A stretch of DNA of 64,000 nt from Actinomadura litoris (GTDB lineage Bacteria; Actinomycetota; Actinomycetes; Streptosporangiales; Streptosporangiaceae), in the NCBI RefSeq assembly GCF_009733595.1, contig NZ_WOFH01000006.1, positions 496,001 to 560,000 of the forward strand. The letters run 5' to 3'. Below are positions 51,453 through 60,044 of this stretch, piece after piece. Below the pieces are notes generated by a model. The model was not told the DNA's origin and searched no databases. It saw only the letters and a list, made by a program, of their open reading frames with translations. The translations under genes and the position numbers were made by a program. The number at the start of each line of letters is the position of its first letter. Within the stretch, counting starts at the first letter, position 1.

Positions 51453-52340
51453 TTACCGGACGTTGTAGCCCTGGGAGCGCCAGAACGAGTTCGGGTTCGG
51501 GTTCGCCAGGTGCTCGTCACCGCTCGGGGACGCGTGCGTCTGCCGTCCGGGGCGCATCTCCACGTGGGTGTGCGCGGACGAACTGGACGACACCCCGCGC
51601 CACGCCTCGTTGGCGATGACCTGGCCCTTGCGGATCGACTGGCCCGCGCGCAGGGAATTGCGCGGATCGGTGTGGAGGTAGATCACCGTCCTGCGCAGCG
51701 AGGCGTTGTAGACGGCGATCGTGGAGAGCCCCGCTCCGCCGTCGCGCCCTTCCACGACACGGGTGACCTTGCCGCTCACCAGGGCGTAGACGTTCGAGCC
51801 GCGGCTGCGGGCGAAGTCGATGCCCTCGTGCCGGCCGGACCTGTGCTGGTAGCCGTCGAAGGGGCAGGTGAGCCGTCCGCCGCGGGCCTGGTAGAGCGCG
51901 AACGACATGTTCACGCGATTGCGCGGCGAGAGCTCGTGCGAGGCGTTCTGGTTCTTCAGGCGGGGGTTCAGGTCGCCCTTCTCGCCCTTTTTGAAGTCCT
52001 GGTAGATGCCGCCGTGGTCGCTGTTGTAGTACACCCGGACGGTCTGGCCGGTGCGGTTCCAGACGGAGGCGGCGGCGTTCTTGACGCACTTGCCCTTGCC
52101 GCTGCCCTGGCCCTTGAACTCGTAGCAGCCGGGCTGCTTGGCGCCGTAGTCGGCGACCGAACCCCTGAAGTCCGAGACCGAGCCCTTGTTCCCGCTGTTG
52201 AAGTAGTAGCAGAACTCGCCGCTGTCGCACTTTCCGTCGCGGTCGGCCGCCGAGGCGGGCGGTGCGGCCGCGACCGCCGTTCCTCCGATCGCCGCCGCGG
52301 CGGCGGCCACGGAGAGGACCTTGTTGAGCGTCGTACCCAT
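51453..52340 (-). CDS. Secreted I36-inhibitor/M23 metallopeptidase fusion protein
   Basis: A 295-aa exported protein from ATG 52340 (GGGAG, 7 nt upstream). Signal peptide MGTTLNKVLSVAAAAAAIGG...ASAAD, then an I36 domain nearly identical to that of the neighbour (about 33-125). Residues 150-280 are an M23 (LytM) endopeptidase domain: SGRHEGIDFARSRGS gives the first His-x3-Asp, and SSAHTHVEMRPG provides the His-x-His pair. It would cleave peptidoglycan cross-links, with the I36 part as a targeting or control domain. The frame stays open 93 codons upstream into a gene remnant. Confidence 0.83.
   Translation of the reverse strand: MGTTLNKVLSVAAAAAAIGGTAVAAAPPASAADRDGKCDSGEFCYYFNSGNKGSVSDFRGSVADYGAKQPGCYEFKGQGSGKGKCVKNAAASVWNRTGQTVRVYYNSDHGGIYQDFKKGEKGDLNPRLKNQNASHELSPRNRVNMSFALYQARGGRLTCPFDGYQHRSGRHEGIDFARSRGSNVYALVSGKVTRVVEGRDGGAGLSTIAVYNASLRRTVIYLHTDPRNSLRAGQSIRKGQVIANEAWRGVSSSSSAHTHVEMRPGRQTHASPSGDEHLANPNPNSFWRSQGYNVR
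51936..52261. repeat. Near-identical I36 coding repeat, copy B
   Basis: Partner of 51015-51340, same length. Both copies encode the run CDSGEFCYYFN through LKNQNASH. Confidence 0.85.
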
Positions 52341-52619
52341 GGTGTTTCTCCCTTTTCTCTTCGCCGGGATGGTCCCGGCGTGCTTGTTGCGGGGTCCTGG
52401 TGGAGTCAGCGGCGCCGGTACTCGCTCGACGAGGAGCACGCTGGCCTTGGCGCCCGGGGTCGGCTTCTCGCTCGCCCGCCGCGGATCGATCTGGGCCGCC
52501 TTGACGAGCGCCTCCATGTCCACACCCGGTAGTGAGGCCGCCTGAGCCGGCGTGGTCGTGGTCAGCGAGGTGAGCAGGGCGGCCGCCGCGAGGGTGGCCG
52601 CGCATGCGGACGGCTTCAT
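52341..52619 (-). pseudogene. 5' remnant of a secreted peptidoglycan-binding protein
   Basis: An intact start (AGGAGAACCG before ATG 52619) and signal peptide (MKPSACAATLAAAALLTSLTTTTPAQA) lead to LPGVDMEALVKAAQIDPRR and GAKASVLLVER, which I recognise as the N-terminus of actinomycete peptidoglycan-binding proteins. The familiar continuation is missing after residue 66. The frame then reads through, without a stop, into the I36-M23 gene. Translation from here would give a protein with two signal-like segments, so I treat it as a remnant; a real 388-aa fusion cannot be excluded. Confidence 0.55.
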
Positions 52620-52792
52620 CGGTTCTCCTGGTCGCGGATGAGCCGGGCTGATGCCACGGCGGGGCCGGCCGCCGCGGATCGCGCACGCGTCGGCGGGAGG
52701 GAAAGGCGGTGTTCGCAGGCAGGGACGGGACCCCGTAGGGGATGGACCGCCGCCCTGTCGAGCCACCGGGACGGTGGACGGACGCAGACCCG

Positions 52793-53206
52793 TCAGCAGC
52801 GCTTGCTGGTCGAGGCCCTGGGCCCGTCCGGGATCCAGCCGGCCGCCTGGGTGCAGTGCGCCAGCGTGCGGGTCCCGAGCGACCAGATCTGCTTCGTCCG
52901 GGTCCGGCACCGGGTGCCGTTCAGAGAACGGTCGGAATTGTCGGCGACCGCCACGCACGCGTTCCACGTCCGGTGAGAACCGCGGTAACCGGCCCAGACG
53001 AAGAGATAGGCCCAGTTCTTACCGCACCCCGTGAACTGCTTCACCGACGCGAAGGTCTGCCCGCCGTGCCGAATATGGGCGGTCGAGCCGATCTGAACGA
53101 TGCTCCTACAGCCGGGCGCGGACTCGGCCTGCGCGGTCACGGGAATCGCGCCGATCGCCGGTACGGCCAGAAACGCCGCCAGCGTGCCCGTGGAGAGTCT
53201 CATCAT
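52793..53206 (-). CDS. Small secreted protein, unknown
   Basis: A 137-aa exported protein. Signal peptide MMRLSTGTLAAFLAVPAIGAIPVTAQA, then a Cys-rich domain (APGCRSI, FTGCGKNW, WNACVAV, GTRCRTRT, LAHCTQA, SKRC). Resembles the short disulfide-bonded extracellular domains seen beside the I36 proteins. AAGGGGG lies upstream of the start. Not recognised as a named family. Confidence 0.65.
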   Translation of the reverse strand: MMRLSTGTLAAFLAVPAIGAIPVTAQAESAPGCRSIVQIGSTAHIRHGGQTFASVKQFTGCGKNWAYLFVWAGYRGSHRTWNACVAVADNSDRSLNGTRCRTRTKQIWSLGTRTLAHCTQAAGWIPDGPRASTSKRC

Positions 53207-53325
53207 CGAAGCCCCCTTGTGCCGCCACCCCCCTTGAGTGGCGGGCAGTGACCACCTTGCCGAGGGCCGCGCGGTGTCAGGTACCCCCTGTGACAGGTTC
53301 TGACATGCTCTTACACGGTCGGGCG

Positions 53326-54204
53326 CTACCGGACGACGTTGACCACGAAGTACACGGGACGGGCACTGGGAAAGAGTTGCCTGCCCTCGCCGTCGACCAT
53401 CTTCCAGGCCACCCAGCACGACCCAGGAGCGGCCGGTGCGGTGACGGGAACACTGATCCGAACGCGGGCCCCCGGCCCGGTATCGGGAATCGGCACCTTC
53501 GCCGGAGTCAAACAGGTGCCGTTGTCGGCGGGCAGCGCCGCGCGTTGCAGAAAGCGCCCGTGCCAGTGGACGGCGCCCGCGTTCTTGAGCTCCCAGGTCT
53601 TGATGAACCGCTGCCCGGTCCTCACCACCGTGCCATCGGGAATCGTCACGTCGCCGACGAAGGCGCTCGCGTCGCCGGAGAAAAGCGGGGCCGTCGACAC
53701 CGTCGTCTTCCGGGCCTCGGCCCCGACCTTCGGCTCCGGCTGACCTCCGGAGGCGAGCAGTAAGGACACCCCGACGCCCGCGCCGCCCAGCGCCCCGCAG
53801 CCCGCGACGATCGCGATGACACGGCGGCGCCGCCTCCGCGCGGGGCCGGGCGTGGGCACCACCGCCGACTCGTCCCCGTCCTCTTCTGCTCCGGAACCGG
53901 GGACGGCCGCTGCGGGGGCGCCGGAGGCGACGGCGTCCGAGCCGAGCGCGGCGCACCAGTGCTCCCGCCACTCCTCGACGTCGCCTCCGCAGGCCTCGAC
54001 GAAGGCCTGCGTCGTCGTCCAGCTCGGGAACCTCGTTCCCTTGGCCGCCTCGTGCAGGGTCGCATGGCTGACCGACCGCGACTTGGCCGCCATGACCCGG
54101 AACGAGGGATTCCCCGCCTCCGCGCGCAACCGCCGGAGCCGCTCGGCGAACCGGTCCCGCGCGTCCTGACCTCCGGTAGAGGGCAACGCACCAGAGTCGC
54201 TCAT
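53326..54204 (-). CDS. HTH-transmembrane-NBR1-Ig-like protein
   Basis: A 292-aa protein. Residues 12-90 resemble a helix-turn-helix XRE-like domain (ARDRFAERLRRLRAEAGNPSFRVMAAKSRSVSHATLHEAAKGTRFPSW). Residues 120-155 have an RRRRRR stretch and one membrane helix (VIAIVAGCGALGGAGVGVSLLLA). Residues 180-290 are an extracellular NBR1-type Ig-like domain (FIKTWELKNAGAVHWHGRFLQR, SVPVTAPAAPGSCWVAWKMVD, YFVVNVV). It would link an outside domain to a cytoplasmic DNA-binding one. ATG 54204 has GAGGTGG upstream. Located beside the cell-wall cluster. Confidence 0.78.
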   Translation of the reverse strand: MSDSGALPSTGGQDARDRFAERLRRLRAEAGNPSFRVMAAKSRSVSHATLHEAAKGTRFPSWTTTQAFVEACGGDVEEWREHWCAALGSDAVASGAPAAAVPGSGAEEDGDESAVVPTPGPARRRRRRVIAIVAGCGALGGAGVGVSLLLASGGQPEPKVGAEARKTTVSTAPLFSGDASAFVGDVTIPDGTVVRTGQRFIKTWELKNAGAVHWHGRFLQRAALPADNGTCLTPAKVPIPDTGPGARVRISVPVTAPAAPGSCWVAWKMVDGEGRQLFPSARPVYFVVNVVR

Positions 54205-55134
54205 GGTCCACCTCGTCAGACCGGTCGTCGGTGTCAAAGGGATCGGTGCAACAGTGACATGAATCGATCCACTCGGTAAGCCATTTCCGTTCGGTTGTGT
54301 TGATCACCTGACCGGGAATGGCCACGGCGTCGCAACGCGCGGGAAGGTCGCCTGATCGGCGCCGCCACCGATGCGAGCTCGGCCGGGTCGGACCTTGCGC
54401 ACGGGGCCCGCCGATATGTGAACGGTCCATTTTCACATGGGGCCGAACTTGATCGCGAACATCTGGCGAACCGTGCGTGGACCTCGCGCTCTCGGAGGCG
54501 GGGCGTCCCGGCATGGGGTGGGACGGAGGGCCCGGCAGTCGGCTTCGGGATCCTGGGCGAACGGCTGAAATACAGGGATTGTTCACCAATTCAGCGCCCG
54601 CTTTATTCATTTTGCCGCTGCACCTTCAGGAGACCACGCTGATGTGAGGGGATTGCGACCTGGATGTCCCGGTCGAAGGAACATGTCACCACCTTGATCG
54701 GAGGGCGCCGCCAAGACGCCGAAGCAGGCCGCGGAGCCGTCCGCCGGTGTGCGCCCTCTCGGCAGGGTGGCGGACTCCTCCCGCATCCGCCGCGGCCGAC
54801 GGCGAGTTTCTGGAGGACGCCCAGATCGCGGACCGGTCGGCGTGCGGTGTCCATCCCGCCCGGGATCGTCCCGGAGTCGCGAACGCACCTGGCCGAATTC
54901 GCCGAGGACGGGCCCGCCCGCCGCGGGTCGCCGGCCTTCCCGATCTCCACTTCCACGACCTGCGCCGATTCACCGGCGAGCACAGATCAGCTGAACTATG
55001 TCCGGAAATCGTGACATTCCGAGCTTGTTGCTGATCTTCAGGCCACAATCTCGTTTGCGGATCAGGTCGTCCTCGGTCGCCGTTCAGCGCCTGGGGAGGA
55101 CGAAACGCATCGAGTTCGGGGGAGCGCCAACGCG
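54205..55134. other. Long intergenic region, no supported gene
   Basis: About 930 bp with only short, overlapping open frames that resemble nothing known. Local A/T-richness near 54560-54620 and 55000-55050 suggests promoters (for the HTH-TM gene leftwards and the glycosyltransferase rightwards). Could conceal an RNA gene, but I see no compelling structure. Confidence 0.45.
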
Positions 55135-56610
55135 ATGGTGGTCAAGAACGATGAGCTGGTCGATCCGGTCGTGGCGGCCGAGCGGGGCCCGGCGCCGACC
55201 CGCACGCCCTATTGGACATGGCTGATCCCCGGCGGGCTGGCGCTGGCGGTCCTGCTGACCGGGCTGGGCACGCCGTCCCTGTGGCGCGACGAGGCCGCGA
55301 CCATCTCGGTCGCCCGGCGGCCCCTCCCGGACATCCTCCGTCTGCTGGGCAACATCGACGCCGTCCACGGCCTGTACTACCTGCTGATGCACCCGGTCAT
55401 CGCCGTCTTCGGCACGAACGAGTGGGCGTTGAGACTCCCTTCGGCGCTGGCCGGGGCGGTGGCGGTGGGCGGTGTCGCCGCGATCGGCGCCCGGCTGTGC
55501 TCGGCACGCGCGGGCGTACTGGCCGGGTTGCTGTGCACGGTGGCGCCGATGTTCTCCCGGGTGGGGCAGGACGCCCGGTCGTACGCGCTGGTCATGGCGC
55601 TCGCGGTGCTGGCGAGCCTGCTGCTGGTGCAGGCGACGCAGACCGGGTCCGCGCGATGGTTCGTCGCGTACTCCGCGATGATGGCCCTGTTGGGCGCGGC
55701 GCATCTGGTCGCGGCGCTGCTGCTGGCGGCGCATGGTGCGACCCTGCTCGTCCATGCCCGCCGGGCGGTGTTGGCCCGCTGGCTCGCGTCCGCCGGCGCG
55801 GCCGGGGCCGCGACCGCCCCGCTGGCCGCCCTGGCGAGCACACAGCAGTCCGCGATCGGCTGGATGAGCTCTCCCGGCTTAGCCGAACTCGGTGAGGTCG
55901 TCTCCGCGCTGACGGGGTCGTTCACGTTGATCGTCCCGATCGTGCTGCTGGTCCGCTCCAGGGGCACCGCGCCGCTGGTGGCGCTGGCGCTTCCGTGGCT
56001 GCTCCTGCCGCCCGTGGTCCTGCTGACCGTCTCGCTGGCCCACCCGCTCTACAACGTCCGGTATCTGCTGTTCTGCCTGCCCGCCGCGGCCCTGCTCGCC
56101 GGGGCCGGCCTTGCCCGGTTGCACCTCCCGCTCCAGGCCGTCGCGCTGGTGGCCGTCGTGGCGGTCGTCGTGCCGCCCCAACTGGCTGTTCGGAATCCCA
56201 GGGGACATCTGGACGACCTGCGCACCACGGAGAGAGTTCTGAGCGCGCTGTCCAGGCCCGGTGATGCCGTGGTGTTCCTTGAGGGCTTCGGACGGAGCAT
56301 GTCCACCCCCTACCCGACCGGCTTCGCACGGCTCCGTGATGTCGGCCTGGCGCGTTCCCCCAGCGCCTCGGCCACCATCGACGGGGTGTCGGTTCCCGAC
56401 TCCGAGCTCAGACACCGGCTGAGGACCGCTCCCCGCGTATGGCTGCTGACCGGCCTGGGGCACAAGGGCCCCGCGAGCCCCGAGGACGAGCGGAAGGTGG
56501 CAGCGCGGGCCGAGGCGCTCCGTCCCGATGGCAGCACGTATGCCCTTGTGGAGCGCCGCCAGGTCCGCCGTCTCCTGCTCAGCCTCTACGAACGACGTCC
56601 CGGCCGTTAG
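55135..56610 (+). CDS. Glycosyltransferase family 39-like membrane protein
   Basis: A 491-aa multi-helix protein of the GT-C type. The first loop has SLWRDEAATISVA (acidic Asp52-Glu53, the lipid-sugar/metal site), then DAVHGLYYLLMHPVIAVFGTNEWALRLPSALAG. About ten membrane segments follow, ending with a soluble extracellular domain (about 375-491). Predicted to transfer a mannose or other sugar from a polyprenyl donor to a protein or wall acceptor. ATG start with GGGGGAG about 10 nt upstream. Confidence 0.82.
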   Translation: MVVKNDELVDPVVAAERGPAPTRTPYWTWLIPGGLALAVLLTGLGTPSLWRDEAATISVARRPLPDILRLLGNIDAVHGLYYLLMHPVIAVFGTNEWALRLPSALAGAVAVGGVAAIGARLCSARAGVLAGLLCTVAPMFSRVGQDARSYALVMALAVLASLLLVQATQTGSARWFVAYSAMMALLGAAHLVAALLLAAHGATLLVHARRAVLARWLASAGAAGAATAPLAALASTQQSAIGWMSSPGLAELGEVVSALTGSFTLIVPIVLLVRSRGTAPLVALALPWLLLPPVVLLTVSLAHPLYNVRYLLFCLPAAALLAGAGLARLHLPLQAVALVAVVAVVVPPQLAVRNPRGHLDDLRTTERVLSALSRPGDAVVFLEGFGRSMSTPYPTGFARLRDVGLARSPSASATIDGVSVPDSELRHRLRTAPRVWLLTGLGHKGPASPEDERKVAARAEALRPDGSTYALVERRQVRRLLLSLYERRPGR

Positions 56611-56619
56611 CGGCGGTTT

Positions 56620-57480
56620 CTACGGACCACCCAGTCGCCTGGTGACCGTGTCGAGTGTGGGCCAAGGAGGGCCGTCGCGCAGCGAGCGCAGGAGTTCCTC
56701 TCCGAATCGCCTTCCGCCGGGGAGTCGGTCGCCGAGTTCCCAGCGCCAGGCGGCGACCATCGCGAGGACGAGTTGCCGGCACTCGTCCAGCAGTCCTCGG
56801 TCGAGGTTCGGGTAGTGCTCGCAGACCGCCTCGGTGACGTGGGCGAGATCGAACTCGACGGGTCCGCGGCAGCACGTCTCAAGGTCGATGAACAACGGGC
56901 CGTGCTCCGTGTTGAGCAGATTGCCCGGATGCGGCTCACCGTGGAGTAGTTGCTCCACGGCGCCGCGGTCCTCGACCGTCCGCCGCAGGCTTGCGAGTCT
57001 GCTGCTGAGGAACACGCGGTCGGTGCCGTCGAGCTCTGGCGAGAGCTCCGGGTCGGCGACGACGTCTTGCGCCTGCGCGATGCGATCGGTGAACCGGGGG
57101 CTCGGCACGTCGACCTTGCGCATGCCTGCGTGGAGCCGCTCCAACGCTTTGGCGTAGTCGAGGGGTGCGGTGTGAGGTGCCACGGGTTCGTAGTAGGACC
57201 ACAGCGTCACTGTGAAGCCATCGCGGGAGTACACACGTGGGTCCACCCGAGGTTCCAGGAGTCCCGTCGGGCATCCGACCTGGGCGAGCCGTTGAGCGAG
57301 CTCAACTTCTAGGTGTGCGTCCTCTTGCCCGACAGGGGCGACCCGGGCAAGGACGTCGCACGGCGTCAGCCGCAGCGCCAGCCTGTTGGAGCTGTGGAGG
57401 ACGAGCGCGTCGTCGGCCGGCAGATCCAGCGATGCGGCGACCGAAGTCGCGGCCGCGATCGCGCGCGTGATGTCGGTCAT
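56620..57480 (-). CDS. Aminoglycoside-phosphotransferase-like kinase
   Basis: A 286-aa APH/choline-kinase fold protein. Catalytic loop LLHGEPHPGNLLNT (canonical HGDxHxxN has Asp, here Glu), and metal site LFIDLETCCRGPVEFDLAHV (canonical IDxE/D). The N-terminal ATP lobe is short. ATG 57480 is chosen; GTG 57513 would add 11 residues without a better ribosome binding site. Substrate cannot be assigned; such genes are common and often not drug-resistance genes. Confidence 0.8.
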   Translation of the reverse strand: MTDITRAIAAATSVAASLDLPADDALVLHSSNRLALRLTPCDVLARVAPVGQEDAHLEVELAQRLAQVGCPTGLLEPRVDPRVYSRDGFTVTLWSYYEPVAPHTAPLDYAKALERLHAGMRKVDVPSPRFTDRIAQAQDVVADPELSPELDGTDRVFLSSRLASLRRTVEDRGAVEQLLHGEPHPGNLLNTEHGPLFIDLETCCRGPVEFDLAHVTEAVCEHYPNLDRGLLDECRQLVLAMVAAWRWELGDRLPGGRRFGEELLRSLRDGPPWPTLDTVTRRLGGP

Positions 57481-57929
57481 CTCCACCGTCGGATCTTGGC
57501 ACACCCGATCCACGATTCTCGGGGGCCGGCCACCAACACAGCGCGTGGACGGACGGGGTGTGCGAGCTGTGTGGGAGGCGGTGGGTGCCCAGCCCGCCGC
57601 CTCTTACCGCCTTCCGGCGGGGCAGAACCGGCCCAACAGTGCAAGGTGCAGCCGGAAAGGGGGCTACTGGAGCAAAACGTCATCGACGGGTGACGCGGGC
57701 TGGGCTGTACGCCCGACAGCAATGGCCAACGCCTTTCGGGACTTCAGGAGGGAACGTGCGCGTGCTCTTGTTCCCGTCAGGTGCGTGACCATCCGGCCTT
57801 GAGGGCTCGGGCCACATGCCGTGCGGGGGCAGTGCATGTTAGACGTCGAAGCGGATGCGACGACCGGGCCTCTGACGGCATCGAGATGCGGATGAGTGCT
57901 CGCGCGTATGTCGCCATGTATGGCCCACT
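57481..57929. other. Intergenic region, no supported gene
   Basis: About 450 bp with short overlapping frames in both directions and no recognisable product. I saw no clear terminator or promoter. Confidence 0.45.
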
Positions 57930-58613
57930 TCACGTCCGGCGGCGCGTTTGGCGGCGGCGCTTGGGGGCGGCGCGCTTCAGCGGTGCCTTCTTACCGGTGG
58001 GCTGCTGTTGCGGTTTGCGGCCACGGGAGCTGTTGGGAGTGCGACCGCGGACGATGCCGATGAGTTCCTCCATGAGGTCGGTCGTCACAGCTTCAAGCCA
58101 GGCCAGACCGATCTGGGACTGAGGAGCGTCGGTCACGGTGCGGTAGGTGAGGTCTTTGCGGTGGTGGAGGCGGGCCAAGGACTGCGGGAGCAGCAGGACG
58201 CCGGCCCCCGACGCCACCAACCCGATCGCGTCAGCGGTGTTCTCAGGACGGGTGAAGGCGGGCTGCCCGGGACGGTCATCCCAGGTCAGGACGTCGTCGA
58301 GCGGTTCGAACACGTCCTCGTCGGCGAGATCGGCAAGCTCCACCTCCTCGACCGCGGCCACGGCGTGATCCTTCGGCACCACCACCACGGTCGTCTCCAG
58401 GTACAGCGGGATCACATGAAGGGCGGCGCGGTCGACGGGCAGGCGTACGAACGCCGCGTCCACACCACCGTCCCGCAGCAGGGGCACGACCTCGGCGGCA
58501 GGCATCTGCATCAGCCGAAGCGGCACCTCCCGCACCCGTTCGGCCCACACCCCCGCCCACTTCCCGGGCGTCACCCCTGGCACGTAGGCCAGCCGGAACT
58601 CAGCATCGGTCAC
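57930..58613 (-). CDS. LysR-type effector domain protein without HTH, basic C-terminus
   Basis: A 227-aa protein. Residues 5-185 match the LysR substrate-binding domain (FRLAYVPGVTPGKWAGVWAERVREVPLRLMQMPAAEVVPLLRDGGVDAAFVRLP, IGLVASGAGVLLLPQSLARLHH), but the N-terminal HTH is missing. Residues 190-227 are Lys/Arg/Pro-rich (GKKAPLKRAAPKRRRQTRRRT), able to bind DNA non-specifically. GTG start, possibly leaderless (TAGGCT 6 nt upstream). Divergent from the DUF5997 gene, an arrangement I recall in other actinomycetes. Confidence 0.8.
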   Translation of the reverse strand: MTDAEFRLAYVPGVTPGKWAGVWAERVREVPLRLMQMPAAEVVPLLRDGGVDAAFVRLPVDRAALHVIPLYLETTVVVVPKDHAVAAVEEVELADLADEDVFEPLDDVLTWDDRPGQPAFTRPENTADAIGLVASGAGVLLLPQSLARLHHRKDLTYRTVTDAPQSQIGLAWLEAVTTDLMEELIGIVRGRTPNSSRGRKPQQQPTGKKAPLKRAAPKRRRQTRRRT

Positions 58614-58668
58614 TTCATCAGCCTAGCCACGACCGGGCGGCTCCCTCCCGCTGACTACCCTTGTGGTC
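58614..58668. promoter_or_regulatory. Short divergent promoter between LysR-like and DUF5997 genes
   Basis: Only 55 bp. TACCCT (58656-58661) ends 7 bp before ATG 58669, and TAGGCT on the minus strand ends 6 bp before the GTG; both genes are plausibly leaderless. Confidence 0.45.
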
Positions 58669-59052
58669 ATGAGCACGTCCAAGGCGAAGACGCCGCAGAC
58701 CATGAAACCCGCGACCGCGGCCAAGAAGCTGGGAATCCTGCTGTCAGCAGCGCCCGCCGAGTTTCAGGAGGGCCCCGTCTCCCGAAACGAATTGAACGCG
58801 CTCCAAGCCGACCCGCCCTCCTGGCTCGCCGACCTGCGCCGCGAGGGCCCTCACCCCCGCCAGGTCGTCGCCGCCAAGCTCCGCGTCTCCGCCTCGGGCC
58901 TGGCCCGTGCCGGCATCACGGGCCCGCTCACCACTGCCGAGATCGAGAACCTGAAGGCCGAGAACCCCGACTGGCTGGAACGGGAGCGGGCCATCCAAGC
59001 CGAAGTCCGCAAAGAGAATCTCCGCCTCAAGCAGCAGCGCGCCAAGACCTGA
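58669..59052 (+). CDS. DUF5997 family protein
   Basis: A 127-aa protein. It begins with a Lys-rich segment (STSKAKTPQTMKPATAAKKLGILLSAAPAEFQEG), then VSRNELNALQADPPSWLADLRREGPHPRQVVAAKLRVSASGLARAG and a charged C-terminal helix (RERAIQAEVRKENLRLKQQRAKT). Matches DUF5997, small conserved actinobacterial proteins usually next to a LysR-like gene as here. Function unknown; possible nucleic-acid or partner binding. Confidence 0.83.
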   Translation: MSTSKAKTPQTMKPATAAKKLGILLSAAPAEFQEGPVSRNELNALQADPPSWLADLRREGPHPRQVVAAKLRVSASGLARAGITGPLTTAEIENLKAENPDWLERERAIQAEVRKENLRLKQQRAKT

Positions 59053-59905
59053 CTCACGCGAGGTTGGCAGAACCACGATGGTTCGCGCGCTGCGAGTGAC
59101 GGTCCCCTGCTCGGTGACATAGGCGATAGCCGGTTCTCCGGTCACACCGCCAGTGGATGGCGCGCCCAGATCGTTCTCGGCAAACCGGCTCCTTTGCCGC
59201 CCGAACCCAAGGCGACTGTCTTCGCGCTTCCACCCGCGACCACGAAGTCTGATCGTGAGCGGCCCCGGGCTGCCTCATGGCAGAGTCCCTTCTGCGGCAG
59301 CCGACGTCAGCGAACCCGACCGGTGGCTGCCCTGAATGGCACCCGGCGGAAGGCTTACTCGATCAACCCGCTCGCGGTCGCCCGCCCCGCGGGCGGTTCG
59401 CGACGCCATTAGACGAGCGATGCGCGCGCATGTAGGCGTCTCGAAAAACCCTCCCGAGCGCGACGGCCGAGAGGGAGCGCCGGCGACGTCCCCGAGGCGG
59501 CCGGAGACTTGGGCCCGACGGGTACCGGGGGCGGGCCTGAAAACTCGTGCGTTCCCTGAGGCCATTGGTGACCGTGGCACCGTCGTGAATCAATGGGAAC
59601 TGCGGGACGAAAGTACTTCGTCGTCGTCCCGGTCCCGGTCGGGGACGTCGACGAGCTTCGGGTCAAGGGAGTTCTTTGGTCCGAAACCTGTAACCCTTTG
59701 GCCGCCTTCTGGTCGCGTCGGGGCCCCGTCCCATCCCCCTCCCTGGCGATCAAATGGGCCAAAAATGATCGGCTCTCGCCCACGTGGTGCACTGATAGGG
59801 AGGTCAGGAGGGGCCCAGAGCAGGGAAAATGAGGCCGCCGCGATTAATCATGAAATGGCGGGTAGAGGGCAACCGACATTCCTTCCGAGGTCAAAAGAGG
59901 AAATC
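59053..59905. other. Long intergenic region before the Cys/His peptide
   Basis: About 850 bp without a supported gene. GACGAA-n5-TTCGTC near 59606-59622 is a small inverted repeat upstream of the peptide gene and may be an operator. Remaining open frames look like shadows. Confidence 0.45.
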
Positions 59906-59998
59906 ATGAGCGTTCCGGTGTGCGGAAACTGTGGCCGCGTCCGGTGCATCTGCTCTCCCACGCCCCATCCTGGCCCCCATCACCTCGATCACCCCTAG
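59906..59998 (+). CDS. 30-residue Cys/His-rich peptide
   Basis: A 30-codon frame with AGAGGA upstream of the ATG and a strong hairpin 19 bp past the stop. The product has four cysteines (CGNCGRVRCIC) and a His/Pro tail (TPHPGPHHLDHP). The cysteine pairs could hold a metal or form disulfides. It has no signal peptide. Being bounded by a ribosome binding site and terminator makes it more likely to be real than other short frames nearby. Confidence 0.5.
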   Translation: MSVPVCGNCGRVRCICSPTPHPGPHHLDHP

Positions 59999-60016
59999 TC
60001 GGCACCAGCACCACAC

Positions 60017-60044
60017 GGCCCCTCGACCCACGAGTCGAGGGGCC
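60017..60044 (+). terminator. Terminator after the Cys/His peptide
   Basis: GGCCCCTCGAC (60017-60027) pairs perfectly with GTCGAGGGGCC (60034-60044), an 11-bp stem with a 6-nt loop. Confidence 0.72.

Noticed and set aside
56620..57480. Aminoglycoside resistance gene
   Set aside because: It shares only the kinase fold and has a variant catalytic motif (HGE rather than HGD); nothing shows antibiotic specificity.
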